Source: Streptosporangiaceae bacterium (GTDB lineage Bacteria > Actinomycetota > Actinomycetes > Streptosporangiales > Streptosporangiaceae). Taken from it: a stretch of 64,000 nucleotides of DNA. Under the pieces are notes generated by a model. The model saw only the letters and a program-made list of their open reading frames with translations, was not told the origin of the DNA and made no database searches. The translations under genes and the position numbers were made by a program. Shown piece by piece: positions 18,238 to 28,100 of this stretch. The stretch spans positions 1-64,000 of the forward strand of contig JAFARZ010000103.1 in the NCBI GenBank assembly GCA_019245115.1, in the 5' to 3' direction. The first letter of the stretch is position 1; each line of letters opens with the position of its first letter.

Positions 18238-18575
18238 CTCATTTTCCCTTGTAAACAGAATGCTGCATGAGAGAAATTTGACCCCGATAGATTCCCTTCT
18301 TTGAGCTTGCGTCGAGTTCCGCTATACAACCAGTGATCATGTAATGAATCTCACCGTGAATGATTCACAAGCGATGGCTGATGCGCTTACAGAGCTTGAC
18401 CGGCTGGCACCGGCCAGCCGCGGCTGGCATGCGGGCCGGCGCACGGAACTCCGCCGGCTTTCGAGTGTTTCTCCAGGATGTACCCGCACGCTCAGGACTT
18501 GCAGGTGTCCGCATCGACCACGAGAGCAGGGCCGAGGAGCATGCACGACATCAAGAGCAATCCGGTGGAGCCACT

Positions 18576-19841
18576 ATGACCGACAGAAGAGTCGTGATCA
18601 CCGGGATCGGCGTCGTTGCCCCCGGCGGGGTCGGTACCAAAGCGTTCTGGGAGGCGATCACCTCTGGGCGTTCTGCGACGAGGCAGATCACTGCCTTCGA
18701 CGCGACGGCATTCCGCTCTCGGATAGCCGCTGAGGTTGATTTCGATCCGGTGCAGGCAGGACTATCCCCTCGCGAGATCCGTCGCCTGGACCGCGCGGCA
18801 CAGTTTGCCGTGGTCGCCACCAGGGAGTCGATGAGCGACAGCCGGCTGGAGCAGGGACGACTCGATCCGGCCCGGGTCGGCGTCAGCCTCGGCAGCGCTG
18901 TCGGGTGCACGATCAGCCTGGAAACCGAGTACCTGGTGCTGAGCGACAGCGGCAGGGAATGGGAGCTTGATCACGCCTACACCACGCCGCATCTGTATGA
19001 CTACTACATGCCCGGCTCGCTCGCCGCCGAGGTTGCCTGGGAAGTCAACGCGCAGGGGCCGGTCACGATGGTGTCGGCCGGATGCACGTCGGGGCTGGAC
19101 TCGGTCGGTCACGCCGTCGACCTGATCCGGGAAGGCATCGTTGATGTGATGCTGGCCGGCGGGACGGATGCCCCCATCTCGCCCATCACGGTGGCGTGCT
19201 TCGACGCCATCAAAGCGACCTCCCCCCGCAACGACGACGCGGAGCATGCGCTGCGTCCGTTTGACCGTACTCGCAACGGCTTCGTGCTCGGCGAGGGTGC
19301 CGCGATGCTCGTCCTCGAGGAGCTGGAGTACGCGCGGGCCCGTGACGCCACCATCTATGCGGAAGTGACCGGCTTCGCGGCGCGGAGCAACGCGTATCAC
19401 ATGACAGGGCTCCGCCCCGACGGCCTGGAGCTGGCGGCGGCCGTCACCGCGGCGCTTGACGAAGCCAGGACTCCGGCGGACGCCATCGACTACGTGAACG
19501 CCCACGGTACCGCCACGAAGCAGAACGACAGGCATGAGACGGCGGCCATCAAGAAGGCCCTGGGTGATCATGCGTACCGTATACCGGTCAGTTCCATCAA
19601 ATCGATGATCGGCCATTCTCTGGGCGCGGTCGGTTCTATCGAGATCGCCACCTGCGCGCTGGCTCTCGACCAGGGCGTCGTCCCGCCGACCGCCAACCTC
19701 AACGAGCCGGACCCGGAACTCGACCTCGACTACGTGCCGCTTACCGCACGCGAGCAAAATCTGCAGACTGTACTGACCGTGGGCAGCGGCTTCGGCGGAT
19801 TCCAGAGCGCCATGGTGCTGACCAAGCCCGGAGGCGAGTGA
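18576..19841 (+). CDS. Type II PKS ketosynthase alpha (KS-alpha 1)
   Basis: [15 protein letters not shown]; active-site Cys [44 protein letters not shown]. Confidence 0.95.
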   Translation: MTDRRVVITGIGVVAPGGVGTKAFWEAITSGRSATRQITAFDATAFRSRIAAEVDFDPVQAGLSPREIRRLDRAAQFAVVATRESMSDSRLEQGRLDPARVGVSLGSAVGCTISLETEYLVLSDSGREWELDHAYTTPHLYDYYMPGSLAAEVAWEVNAQGPVTMVSAGCTSGLDSVGHAVDLIREGIVDVMLAGGTDAPISPITVACFDAIKATSPRNDDAEHALRPFDRTRNGFVLGEGAAMLVLEELEYARARDATIYAEVTGFAARSNAYHMTGLRPDGLELAAAVTAALDEARTPADAIDYVNAHGTATKQNDRHETAAIKKALGDHAYRIPVSSIKSMIGHSLGAVGSIEIATCALALDQGVVPPTANLNEPDPELDLDYVPLTAREQNLQTVLTVGSGFGGFQSAMVLTKPGGE

Positions 19842-19843
19842 TC

Positions 19844-21079
19844 ATGGCCACGACAGTGGTGACAGGGATCGGTGTAGCGGCACCGAACGGCCTGGGTAAG
19901 GACAATTTCTGGGCCGCGACGCTGCGGGGCGAATCCGGTATCCGCCCGATCCGTCGTTTCGACGCCAGCCGTTATCCGTCCCAGCTGGTTGGCGAGATTG
20001 ATGAATTCGATCCCGCCGAGCACCTGCACAGCCGGCTCATCCCTCAGACGGACCGCATGACCCAGATCGCCCTCGCGACGTCCGACTGGGCGCTCGCCGA
20101 CGCCGGCGTGGAACCGGGCACCTATGACACCAACGAAATGGGAGTGTCGACGTCCGCGGCGTCCGGCGGGCTGGAGTACGGCCAGCGGGAGCTGGATAAT
20201 CTGTGGACCGCAGGACCCCAGCACGTCAGCGTGTACATGTCTTTCGCCTGGTTCTACGCGGTCAACTCCGGCCAGATCTCGATCCGGCACGCGATGCGCG
20301 GACCCGCGGGGGTCATGGTCGGCGACCAGGCGGGAGGACTGGACGCACTGGCTCAGGCCCGGCGGAACGTCCGCAAGGGTCTGCGGCTGATGCTCTCCGG
20401 AGGGGTGGACAGCTCCCTGTGCCCGTACGGATGGGTCTCCCGCATGAGCGAAGGAACGGTGAGCACCAGCGTGGATCCGGGCAATGGTTATATCCCCTTC
20501 GACCGGCGCGCCCGGGGATATGTGCCTGGTGAGGGAGGCGCCATGCTCGTCGTGGAGGACGGGGACAGCGCCCGGGCGCGCGGAGCCCGGGTGTACGGCG
20601 AGATCGCCGGATACGGGGCGACCTTCGACGCCGCCGCAAGGCATGGCGGTGGCCGTGGCCTCCGCCGCGCCGTCGAGACCGCGCTCGCGGACGCTGGGGT
20701 AGATGCCAAGGATATCGGCGTGGTCTTCGCCGATGGCTCGGGGACACCGGAAGGTGACCTGGACGAGGCCCAGACGATCACGGCGATCTTCGGGTCCCAT
20801 GCGGTGCCGGTGACGGTGCCGAAGACGATGACCGGACGGATGAATTCCGGCGGTGCCCCCGCCGACCTGGCCTGCGCCCTGCTGGCCATACGGGACAAGG
20901 TCATCCCGCCGACTATCAATGTGGACACCGTTGCCCCCGGCTATGAGATCGACCTTGTGATCGGCGAGGCCAGGCCATGGCATCCGGGGGCGGCGCTGGT
21001 GCTGGCTCGTGGCGCATGCGGTTTCAATTCCGCGATGGTGCTCCGTTCCTCCGCACCGGAGCTGCGCGAGGCGGCGTAG
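19844..21079 (+). CDS. Type II PKS chain length factor / KS-beta 1
   Basis: VVTGIGVAAPNGLG; Cys replaced by Gln (VGDQAGGLDALAQA); start overlaps the KS-alpha stop. Confidence 0.95.
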   Translation: MATTVVTGIGVAAPNGLGKDNFWAATLRGESGIRPIRRFDASRYPSQLVGEIDEFDPAEHLHSRLIPQTDRMTQIALATSDWALADAGVEPGTYDTNEMGVSTSAASGGLEYGQRELDNLWTAGPQHVSVYMSFAWFYAVNSGQISIRHAMRGPAGVMVGDQAGGLDALAQARRNVRKGLRLMLSGGVDSSLCPYGWVSRMSEGTVSTSVDPGNGYIPFDRRARGYVPGEGGAMLVVEDGDSARARGARVYGEIAGYGATFDAAARHGGGRGLRRAVETALADAGVDAKDIGVVFADGSGTPEGDLDEAQTITAIFGSHAVPVTVPKTMTGRMNSGGAPADLACALLAIRDKVIPPTINVDTVAPGYEIDLVIGEARPWHPGAALVLARGACGFNSAMVLRSSAPELREAA

Positions 21080-21099
21080 CAGATAACGAGAAACCAGCC

Positions 21100-22173
21100 A
21101 TGCGCACGCTCGGCTCGCCAGGTCGCGTCCGCGGCTCTTCCCGGATCGGGGAAGAGCCGCGGATCGGGGAAGAGCCGAGGTCTGCCCTGCTCATGCCCGG
21201 GCAAGGAGCCCAGTATGCGGGCATGGGCACCGGCCTGTACCGCGCCCTTCCCGCCTTCGCGGTGATCATGGACGAAGTGTTCCAGGCCATGGGCGCGGGC
21301 GGCGACGAACTGCGATCAGAATGGCTGGCCGCGGACCCGGTGCTGCCCCTCGAGCACGTTCTGCGGTCCCAGCCACTGCTGTTCGCCATCGACTATGCGC
21401 TGGGCAGGCTGCTGATGAGCCTCGGACTGCGTCCGGCGATCCTGCTCGGCCACAGCGTGGGGGAACTGGCCGCCGCCACGCTGGCCGGCGTCTTCGATCT
21501 CGATGGTGCCGTGCGTGTCCTGACGCATCGTGGAAACCATCTGGCCTCGGGACCCGCGGGCGGCATGGTAGCCGTCGCGGCCTCCGCCGAGGAAATCGCC
21601 CCATGTCTGCGCCCTGGCGTCGGCATCGGGGCGGTCAACGCACCCCGGCAGACGGTGATCGCCGGCCTCGACGAACCGTTGCGCGCGACCACCACCGCGC
21701 TGCGGGAGGCCGGCTTCATCTCGGCTCCGGTCTTTTCGCTGACCCCGTTCCACAGCACCGCGCTTCGGCCGGTGGTGGACGTTATCCGCCACGCGATGGC
21801 TGGGCTCCCGCTGCGGCCGCCAGCCATCGCCGTGATGTCTGGTTACACCGCCCGGCACCTCACCGACGCCGAAGCGGTGGATCCGCTGTACTGGGCCCAC
21901 CACGACGTGGATCCGGTGCTGTTCTGGCCGGCTCTCGAATCGCTGTTGGCCACCGCGCCCGACCGGCTGATCGAGTGCGGTCCCGGACAGGGCCTGGTCA
22001 CGTTGGCACGGCGGCATCCGGACATCCGCTCCGGGCGTTGCGAGGTCCTGTCGCTGCTCGGCTCCCCGGCACGAGGAGCGGATGCCGAAGCGGACTGTTT
22101 CGAGTCCGCGGTCACCCGGCTCGCGCTGCGCATGCCGAAGCCTGTCGCGAGGAACGATCGAGTGTCCTTTTAG
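21100..22173 (+). CDS. Discrete acyltransferase (AT2), starter-module type
   Basis: ALLMPGQGAQYAGMGTGLY, GHSVGELAAA; position of the HAFH motif reads TPFH (SLTPFHSTALRP). Confidence 0.88.
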   Translation: MRTLGSPGRVRGSSRIGEEPRIGEEPRSALLMPGQGAQYAGMGTGLYRALPAFAVIMDEVFQAMGAGGDELRSEWLAADPVLPLEHVLRSQPLLFAIDYALGRLLMSLGLRPAILLGHSVGELAAATLAGVFDLDGAVRVLTHRGNHLASGPAGGMVAVAASAEEIAPCLRPGVGIGAVNAPRQTVIAGLDEPLRATTTALREAGFISAPVFSLTPFHSTALRPVVDVIRHAMAGLPLRPPAIAVMSGYTARHLTDAEAVDPLYWAHHDVDPVLFWPALESLLATAPDRLIECGPGQGLVTLARRHPDIRSGRCEVLSLLGSPARGADAEADCFESAVTRLALRMPKPVARNDRVSF

Positions 22174-22195
22174 CACTATCCGGCAAGCTCCCCAT

Positions 22196-23221
22196 ATGCG
22201 CATACCAGAGGTGCGGGGCGGCCTGCGATCGGCAGTCATCTGCGGTGCCGGGGCTTGGCTACCGCCGCGGATCGTGACCAATGACGAGCTTGCTGCCCGC
22301 ATGGATACCTCCGACGAGTGGATTCGCACCCGTACCGGCATCCGTGCCCGCCACATCGTTTCTCCCGGCATGCCGACATCCCATCTGGCCGCCGAGGCGG
22401 GTGCGCGGGCCATGGAGTCCGCGGGCGTGACCGAGATCGACGCGCTGGTGCTGGCTACCACCACGCCGGACCGGCCGTGCCCGGCGACCGCGCCCCTGGT
22501 CGCGCACAAGCTGGGGCTCACCGGTCGGCCGGCGTTCGACATCTCGGCGGTGTGCACCGGATTCCTCTACGCCCTGTCCGTGGCGGCCGGGCTGATCGCG
22601 TCGGGCGCCGCGGCGCACGTACTGGTCATTGGCGCCGAGGCGTTCAGCACCATCATCGACCCGCGGGACCGGACATCCGGCGTCCTGTTCGGCGACGGAG
22701 CCGGCGCTGTCGTGCTACGGGCAGGGGAACCCCAGGAGCCGGGCGCCATCGGCTGGGTGGAGCTGGGCAGCGACGGATCGCTGGCCGACCTGATCACGGT
22801 GCGTGCCGGGGGCTCTGAGCAGCGCACCGCTGTCGTTCCGCAGCAGCCCGCGGACGCGTATTTCTCCATGATCGGCAAGGAAGTGTTCACCCACGCGGTG
22901 AAGCACATGACTCAGGCCTCACTGACCGCGCTCAATCACGCTGGGTGGCGCTCCGGTGAAGTGGACCTGATAATCGCGCACCAGGCAAATCTGCGCATCC
23001 TGCACGCCGTCAGCGAGCGGATGGACATCCCCAGGAACCGGCTGGTGGTCCACCTGGATCAGGTGGGCAACACCGCGGCGGCTTCGATTCCGCTGGCGCT
23101 CGCACACGCGCAGTCGACGGGCGAGCTATTCACCGGGGCGCGCATCATCCTGACCGCCTTCGGGGGCGGAGCCACCTGGGGTGCCACGGCCCTCACGTGG
23201 CCCGCCATCAAGGTGGAGTGA
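22196..23221 (+). CDS. Ketosynthase III (FabH-like)
   Basis: DEWIRTRTGIRARHI; FDISAVCTGFLYAL active Cys; IIAHQANLRI; QVGNTAAASIPLAL. Confidence 0.93.
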   Translation: MRIPEVRGGLRSAVICGAGAWLPPRIVTNDELAARMDTSDEWIRTRTGIRARHIVSPGMPTSHLAAEAGARAMESAGVTEIDALVLATTTPDRPCPATAPLVAHKLGLTGRPAFDISAVCTGFLYALSVAAGLIASGAAAHVLVIGAEAFSTIIDPRDRTSGVLFGDGAGAVVLRAGEPQEPGAIGWVELGSDGSLADLITVRAGGSEQRTAVVPQQPADAYFSMIGKEVFTHAVKHMTQASLTALNHAGWRSGEVDLIIAHQANLRILHAVSERMDIPRNRLVVHLDQVGNTAAASIPLALAHAQSTGELFTGARIILTAFGGGATWGATALTWPAIKVE

Positions 23222-23266
23222 CGTCAGGCACCGGCACAGAATCCGATTAAGCAGAAAGGCACAGTC

Positions 23267-23524
23267 ATGACGAACACCTTGCAGCCGACCTTCGAGCAGC
23301 TCGCCGTGATCATGGAGGACAAACTGCAGGTTCCGCGTGACCGCATCACGCCCGAGACCGCGCTGAAGGACATCGAGATCGACTCACTCGCCATGATCGA
23401 GATCATGCTGGCCGCCGAGAAGCAGTTCGACGTCGAGATTCCGATGGAGGATATCGACACCGACGGCAACGTCGAGGACCTCTTCCAGATCGTGCTCGCA
23501 GCGGTCGACGCCGACCGGAAATGA
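23267..23524 (+). CDS. Acyl carrier protein (ACP2)
   Basis: LKDIEIDSLAMIEIMLAAEKQFDVEIPMEDIDTDGNVEDL. Confidence 0.93.
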   Translation: MTNTLQPTFEQLAVIMEDKLQVPRDRITPETALKDIEIDSLAMIEIMLAAEKQFDVEIPMEDIDTDGNVEDLFQIVLAAVDADRK

Positions 23525-24399
23525 CCGTTCACACCGTTGCGGGCTCCGTCGCGGAGTCCGCGGTGCCCGCCACCGGCCGGAGCGGACTGCTAGCCGGCAA
23601 GCGACTGCTGGTGACAGGCGTTCTCACCAAATCGTCGATCGCCTATCACGTGGCCCAGATCGCCCAGCAGGAGGGCGCGCAGCTCGTCCTGACATCATTC
23701 GGGCGGGCCATGCCCATCACCGAAGCCACGGCTCGCGAGCTGCCGCAACGGCCTCCGGTCCTCCGGCTCGACGTCACCAGCTCCGAGGATCTCGCCGGGC
23801 TGGCCGACGCGGTACACGGCGAACTGGGCGCGCTGGATGGCATCGTTCACTCCATCGCTTTCGCGCCGCAGGGCGCACTGGGCGGCGCCTTTCTCGACAC
23901 CCCCTGGCCGGACGTCGCCACCGCACTGGAGATCTCCGCGTATTCCTTCAAGGCGCTGGTCACCGCCTGCCTGCCGCTGATGCCGGACGGGGCGTCGGTC
24001 GTGGGCCTCGACTTCGACGCTGGGCAGGCGTGGCCCAGTTACGACTGGATGGGAGTGTCCAAGGCGGCGCTCGAAGCGGTTACCCGCTACCTGGCGCTGT
24101 ACCTCGGTGAGCGGCGGATACGGGTGAACCTCGTGGCGGCGGGCTTCCTGCGGAGCCTGGCAGCCCGCTCCATCCCCGGTTCGGCGCGGCTGGAGGAGAT
24201 CTGGCGTACGAAGCCGCCGATCGCCTGGGATGTCAACGACCCTGGCCCCACCGCGAAGGCATGCGCAGTCCTGCTCTCCGACTGGCTGCCATCAACTACC
24301 GGTGAAATCCTGCACGCCGACGGCGGGCTGCACGCTGTGGTGGTGTTAACGGGCGCCCGGGCGATCAGGTGCCCATCTTGCGCGCCATCTTGCGCCTGA
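23521..24399 (+). CDS. FabI/InhA-type enoyl-ACP reductase
   Basis: LLAGKRLLVTGVLTKSSIAYHVAQIAQQEGAQLVLTSF, HSIAFAPQ, YDWMGVSKAALEAV, NLVAAGFLRSLA, LLSDWLPSTTGEILHADGG; strongly InhA-like. ATGA overlap with ACP2. Confidence 0.9.
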   Translation: MTVHTVAGSVAESAVPATGRSGLLAGKRLLVTGVLTKSSIAYHVAQIAQQEGAQLVLTSFGRAMPITEATARELPQRPPVLRLDVTSSEDLAGLADAVHGELGALDGIVHSIAFAPQGALGGAFLDTPWPDVATALEISAYSFKALVTACLPLMPDGASVVGLDFDAGQAWPSYDWMGVSKAALEAVTRYLALYLGERRIRVNLVAAGFLRSLAARSIPGSARLEEIWRTKPPIAWDVNDPGPTAKACAVLLSDWLPSTTGEILHADGGLHAVVVLTGARAIRCPSCAPSCA

Positions 24400-25726
24400 T
24401 AGGACCGATGCGGCCCAACACGCGTAGCATCCTCCTGAAAACTGCCCGCTGAACGCGGTTGCCCGATGTCGCCTGCCGGGTGCGCATCATTGAGCGCCGG
24501 ACCGCCGCGAATCCATAACGGAGCATCTCTGTCTCGTACTCATGGATTGCCGTCAGCAGCGGCAGGCGGCCATGAGCAGCATCTGTAAGCTTCCGGCAGA
24601 GCAGGCTCGCGTCCTGCAATGCGGTATTGGCGCCGATGCCCGCCATCGGCGTCATGTTATGGATGGCATCACCCAGCAGGGTGATGTTAGTGGTAGGCCA
24701 GGGCTTGACGGGTCCCATACTCCGTATTCTCACCGACGCCACCGTGCTGGGGTCGGAGTCCGCTATCAGGCGGAGCAGAGTAGGATGCCAGCCCCGCGTC
24801 ATGGCCTGAGCTGTATCCAGAAGCTCCCTGCCACTGGCCTTCTCCAGGTCGACATCCTGATATTTCTCGCGTTTCGCCGCGAGCGCCCAGAAGACATAGT
24901 CCCTGGTATTGTCGAGCAGGAAACCCGGCATCTGCCCGGCCTGCGATTCAGCACCCCCGTCACCAGCGGAAATCTCCTGCTCGTCATGGCTGCCCCGCCA
25001 CCCTGAGATGAACATGAAGTAATCTCGCGGTGGCACGATCGTGTTCATACAGCCGTAAAACGACTGAGGCAGCCATTTTCTGGTCTCGTCGTCCAGCGGC
25101 AGTTTGCCGCCGATCGATCTCACGTCGGTGTCTACTCGCCTGGCGTGCGGCAGAAACTGCTGGCGCACACGGGAATTCGACCCGTCGGCGGCGATCAGAA
25201 CGTCGCCGGACGCAGAGGTCCCATCCGCGAACGACACCGTGATGCGGCCACCGGGGTCCTGCTCGTACCAGACGAACTCCTTGCCGTGGTGAACGATACC
25301 GTCCAAGCCGTTGAGCAGGACCTGACGCAAGGTGATACGGCTGACTGAGTGATGGCTGCTGAATGAAGCCGTGCTACCCAGGGTCTGCGCGCTCCAGTCC
25401 AGGAACAGCAGCTCTTCAAGCTGTTCATCGCGGAAGCTGAAGCCAGCTTCTGGCTTACCGGCCGTCGCCACGAACATGTCCCAGTTCAGCGGCGGAAGGC
25501 AATCGTGTAGGGCACGGGCACCAGATGGGTTGATGTGCACCCGGTACCCTTCCAGCCAATCGATGCGATTGCGTGTACGCTCGTATACGGTGACGCGTAT
25601 TCCGGCATTGTTCAGTCCATGGGCCAGGCATAGGCCGCCGATACCACCACCGATGATGATTACGTGGAGTTGCTTTGCCGACTGCGCTTCGCCTCGAACG
25701 CTACCTGAGGGGGCGGCCGCGTCCAC
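24365..25726 (-). CDS. FAD-dependent monooxygenase (aromatic hydroxylase type)
   Basis: HVIIIGGGIGGLCLAHGLNNAGIRVTVYER; DVLIAADGSNSRVRQQ; LLGDAIHNMTPMAGIGANTALQDA. Confidence 0.88.
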   Translation of the reverse strand: MDAAAPSGSVRGEAQSAKQLHVIIIGGGIGGLCLAHGLNNAGIRVTVYERTRNRIDWLEGYRVHINPSGARALHDCLPPLNWDMFVATAGKPEAGFSFRDEQLEELLFLDWSAQTLGSTASFSSHHSVSRITLRQVLLNGLDGIVHHGKEFVWYEQDPGGRITVSFADGTSASGDVLIAADGSNSRVRQQFLPHARRVDTDVRSIGGKLPLDDETRKWLPQSFYGCMNTIVPPRDYFMFISGWRGSHDEQEISAGDGGAESQAGQMPGFLLDNTRDYVFWALAAKREKYQDVDLEKASGRELLDTAQAMTRGWHPTLLRLIADSDPSTVASVRIRSMGPVKPWPTTNITLLGDAIHNMTPMAGIGANTALQDASLLCRKLTDAAHGRLPLLTAIHEYETEMLRYGFAAVRRSMMRTRQATSGNRVQRAVFRRMLRVLGRIGPIRRKMARKMGT

Positions 25727-25889
25727 ATGTGCTCCCGTTGAATTCGGGGTCTCCGACGCGGATCATTCAAACATTTTTAGTCTCACTCGGCAAGGGTCAT
25801 TTGTCTGGCGGATTTTCGCCGGCAGCCATCCCCTCGGGCACCTGGTACTACCATCCATTACTGGATTGCGTGATCAAGGGAGGTTGAGC

Positions 25890-27599
25890 TTGCGCTGGCA
25901 GGGAAGGATGACCCGGCTGGACCGGCCCTGGCGCCGACCGGGTGCGGCGCGGTACGCGTTCGGCAGGCTGGCGATGTTGCTGCACCCGCCCGTGGAGGTC
26001 TATGAACCTGCCGAGGGCTCGCTGTCCGTGCGACGAGACGTTCCGGTGGCCGTCCGCGACGGTACCACGCTGCGGGTGAACGTCGTCCTGCCGCCCGGTG
26101 ACGGGCCGTTCCCGGTGCTGATGTCGGCGCATCCGTATGGCAAGGACATCCTGCCGAAGCGACGCGGGCACCACCATCGGGTGCTGCTGCAGTACCGGCT
26201 GCTACGGCAGACCGGCCGGGTGCGCTTTTCATCCCTGACCGGATGGGAGGCTCCCGATCCGGCCTGGTGGGCAGGGCAAGGTTATGCGATGGTCAACTGC
26301 GACGTGCGCGGAGCAGGCACCTCCGAGGGCACCGCAAGATTGTTTTCCGACCAAGAGGGCCAGGACATCCACGACCTGATCGAGTGGGCCGGGGCACAGC
26401 CGTGGAGCACCGGTGCCGTCGGCATGCTCGGCGTTTCCTACCTGGCCATCTCGCAGTGGAAGGCGGCATCGTTCCAGCCGCCCAGCCTGAAGGCGATCTG
26501 TCCCTGGGAGGGATTCACCGACGCCTACCGAGACCTCTTGTTCCCGGGCGGCATCCGCGAAAACGGCTTCGTCAAGGAATGGAGCCACGGGCTGAAGGCG
26601 GCGCGGCTGGCCTACCGCATAATCGATGAACAACAACGTCACCCGCTGCGCGATGAGTGGTGGCGCGTACTGGCACCCGCCCTGGAGAAAATTACCGTGC
26701 CCGCGCTGATATGCGGCAGTTTCTCAGACAACAACCTGCACAGCCGTGGCTCGTTCCGCGGCTGGCAAGGCATCTCGAGCACCGACCGTTTCCTGTATAC
26801 TCATCGCAGCGGTAAATGGGCCAGTTTCTACGCCTCCGATGCCCGCGATACACAACTCCGGTTCTTCGACCGCTACGTACGCGGCCGCGATCTTCCAGTG
26901 CCACCGCGGATCCGGCTTGAAGTCCGGGAGAGCCGCGACGTAATCACCGGCGTTCGTGAGGAGGCCGCCTGGCCGCTGGAGCGCACCGAATGGAAGCAGC
27001 TTTACCTGACCGGCACCGGGCTGAGCCCCGCGCCGGTTTCAGCGGATGGCCACATCACCTTCAACATGCGGTCACGGGGTGCCTGCTGGGAATGGCCGGT
27101 CACCGAGGACATGGAAATCACCGGCCCGATGGCCCTGCGACTGTGGGCGGAGACACATGAGGCCGACGACGTTAATCTTTTCGTCGGCGTGGAGAAATGG
27201 CGGGGACGCTCTTACGTCCCCTTCGAGGGGTCCTACGGATTCGGCCGCGACCGCATCACGACCGGCTGGCTCAAGGCCTCGCTGCGAGCACTCGACGAGC
27301 GGAGCTCACGGGAGTTCGAGCCGGTGCCGGCGTGCACCAACCGGGAGCCGCTGGCTCCGGGGCAGGTCGTCCAGGCTGACATAGCCCTCGGGCCGTCCGC
27401 GACCTACTTCAGAGCTGGAGAGACACTTCGGCTGGTCGTCGCTGGACGCTGGCTATGGCCATGGAATCCGCTGACCGGGCAATTTCCTGCCGAATACGAG
27501 AAAAGCCCGAGGGGCAGATGCACCCTGCACTGGGGTGCGCAACGCCAGGCCCGTCTCCTGGTGCCCGTCATCCCGGATGATGCGGGGCGGGCCGGATGA
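25890..27599 (+). CDS. CocE/NonD family hydrolase (X-Pro dipeptidyl-peptidase-like)
   Basis: VPVAVRDGTTLRVNVVLPPGDGPFPVLMSAHPYGKD; GMLGVSYLAISQW nucleophile elbow; C-terminal jelly-roll region. TTG start with AAGGGAGG RBS. Confidence 0.85.
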   Translation: MRWQGRMTRLDRPWRRPGAARYAFGRLAMLLHPPVEVYEPAEGSLSVRRDVPVAVRDGTTLRVNVVLPPGDGPFPVLMSAHPYGKDILPKRRGHHHRVLLQYRLLRQTGRVRFSSLTGWEAPDPAWWAGQGYAMVNCDVRGAGTSEGTARLFSDQEGQDIHDLIEWAGAQPWSTGAVGMLGVSYLAISQWKAASFQPPSLKAICPWEGFTDAYRDLLFPGGIRENGFVKEWSHGLKAARLAYRIIDEQQRHPLRDEWWRVLAPALEKITVPALICGSFSDNNLHSRGSFRGWQGISSTDRFLYTHRSGKWASFYASDARDTQLRFFDRYVRGRDLPVPPRIRLEVRESRDVITGVREEAAWPLERTEWKQLYLTGTGLSPAPVSADGHITFNMRSRGACWEWPVTEDMEITGPMALRLWAETHEADDVNLFVGVEKWRGRSYVPFEGSYGFGRDRITTGWLKASLRALDERSSREFEPVPACTNREPLAPGQVVQADIALGPSATYFRAGETLRLVVAGRWLWPWNPLTGQFPAEYEKSPRGRCTLHWGAQRQARLLVPVIPDDAGRAG

Positions 27600-27604
27600 T
27601 GCGA

Positions 27605-27633
27605 CGCGGGCCGGGCGGCCTGTCCGGCCCGCG
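27605..27633. terminator. Hairpin terminator between the convergent CocE-like and NTF2-like genes
   Basis: CGCGGGCCGG-N9-CCGGCCCGCG. Confidence 0.6.
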
Positions 27634-27641
27634 CGCTGCGC

Positions 27642-28100
27642 TCACTCGTCTGTCAACTCGTCGCGGCGGATGATGCGATCGCGGACCAGCCAGCTGTTAC
27701 CGTTCCGGACCAGCACGTCCTCGCACCTCGTGCTGCGGTAGATGAAGGGCGGCTCGTTGCGGTGGTTCCGGATGACCAGCACATAGCTCAGCGCGTACAC
27801 CGTGCCGTCCGCACGGGGCTCCACCGTGGTCATGCCGAACCAGTGCCGGATTCGCAGGCCGGGCTCATCCACCTTGTGGTTCTGCAGGGTGCCCGCGAGC
27901 AGCGCTGTCCGGGTGCGAACCGGCTGCGGGAAGCCGTTGGCGGTGAATGAGCAGTCCTCGGTGAAGGTCGCGGCCCACTCCTCGAACCTGCCGAAATCGA
28001 GAAGCTGACTCTGCGCGGCGTAGAAGCGCTGAATCTGAAGGTAGATCTCGTCCTCGGTGGTTCCGAGGGACGGCACGAGCTCAGTGTCAGTGACTGACAT
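27642..28100 (-). CDS. SnoaL/NTF2-like protein (ring-hydroxylating dioxygenase beta-like fold)
   Basis: IQRFYAAQSQLLDFGRFEEWAATFTEDCSFTANG...VRNGNSWLVRDRIIRRDEL. Confidence 0.75.
   Translation of the reverse strand: MSVTDTELVPSLGTTEDEIYLQIQRFYAAQSQLLDFGRFEEWAATFTEDCSFTANGFPQPVRTRTALLAGTLQNHKVDEPGLRIRHWFGMTTVEPRADGTVYALSYVLVIRNHRNEPPFIYRSTRCEDVLVRNGNSWLVRDRIIRRDELTDE

Noticed and set aside
14519-24399. Whether block I makes a true enediyne
   Set aside because: No enediyne PKS megasynthase (KS-AT-ACP-KR) or other enediyne cassette genes were recognised; only DH-PPT and TE resemble that family.
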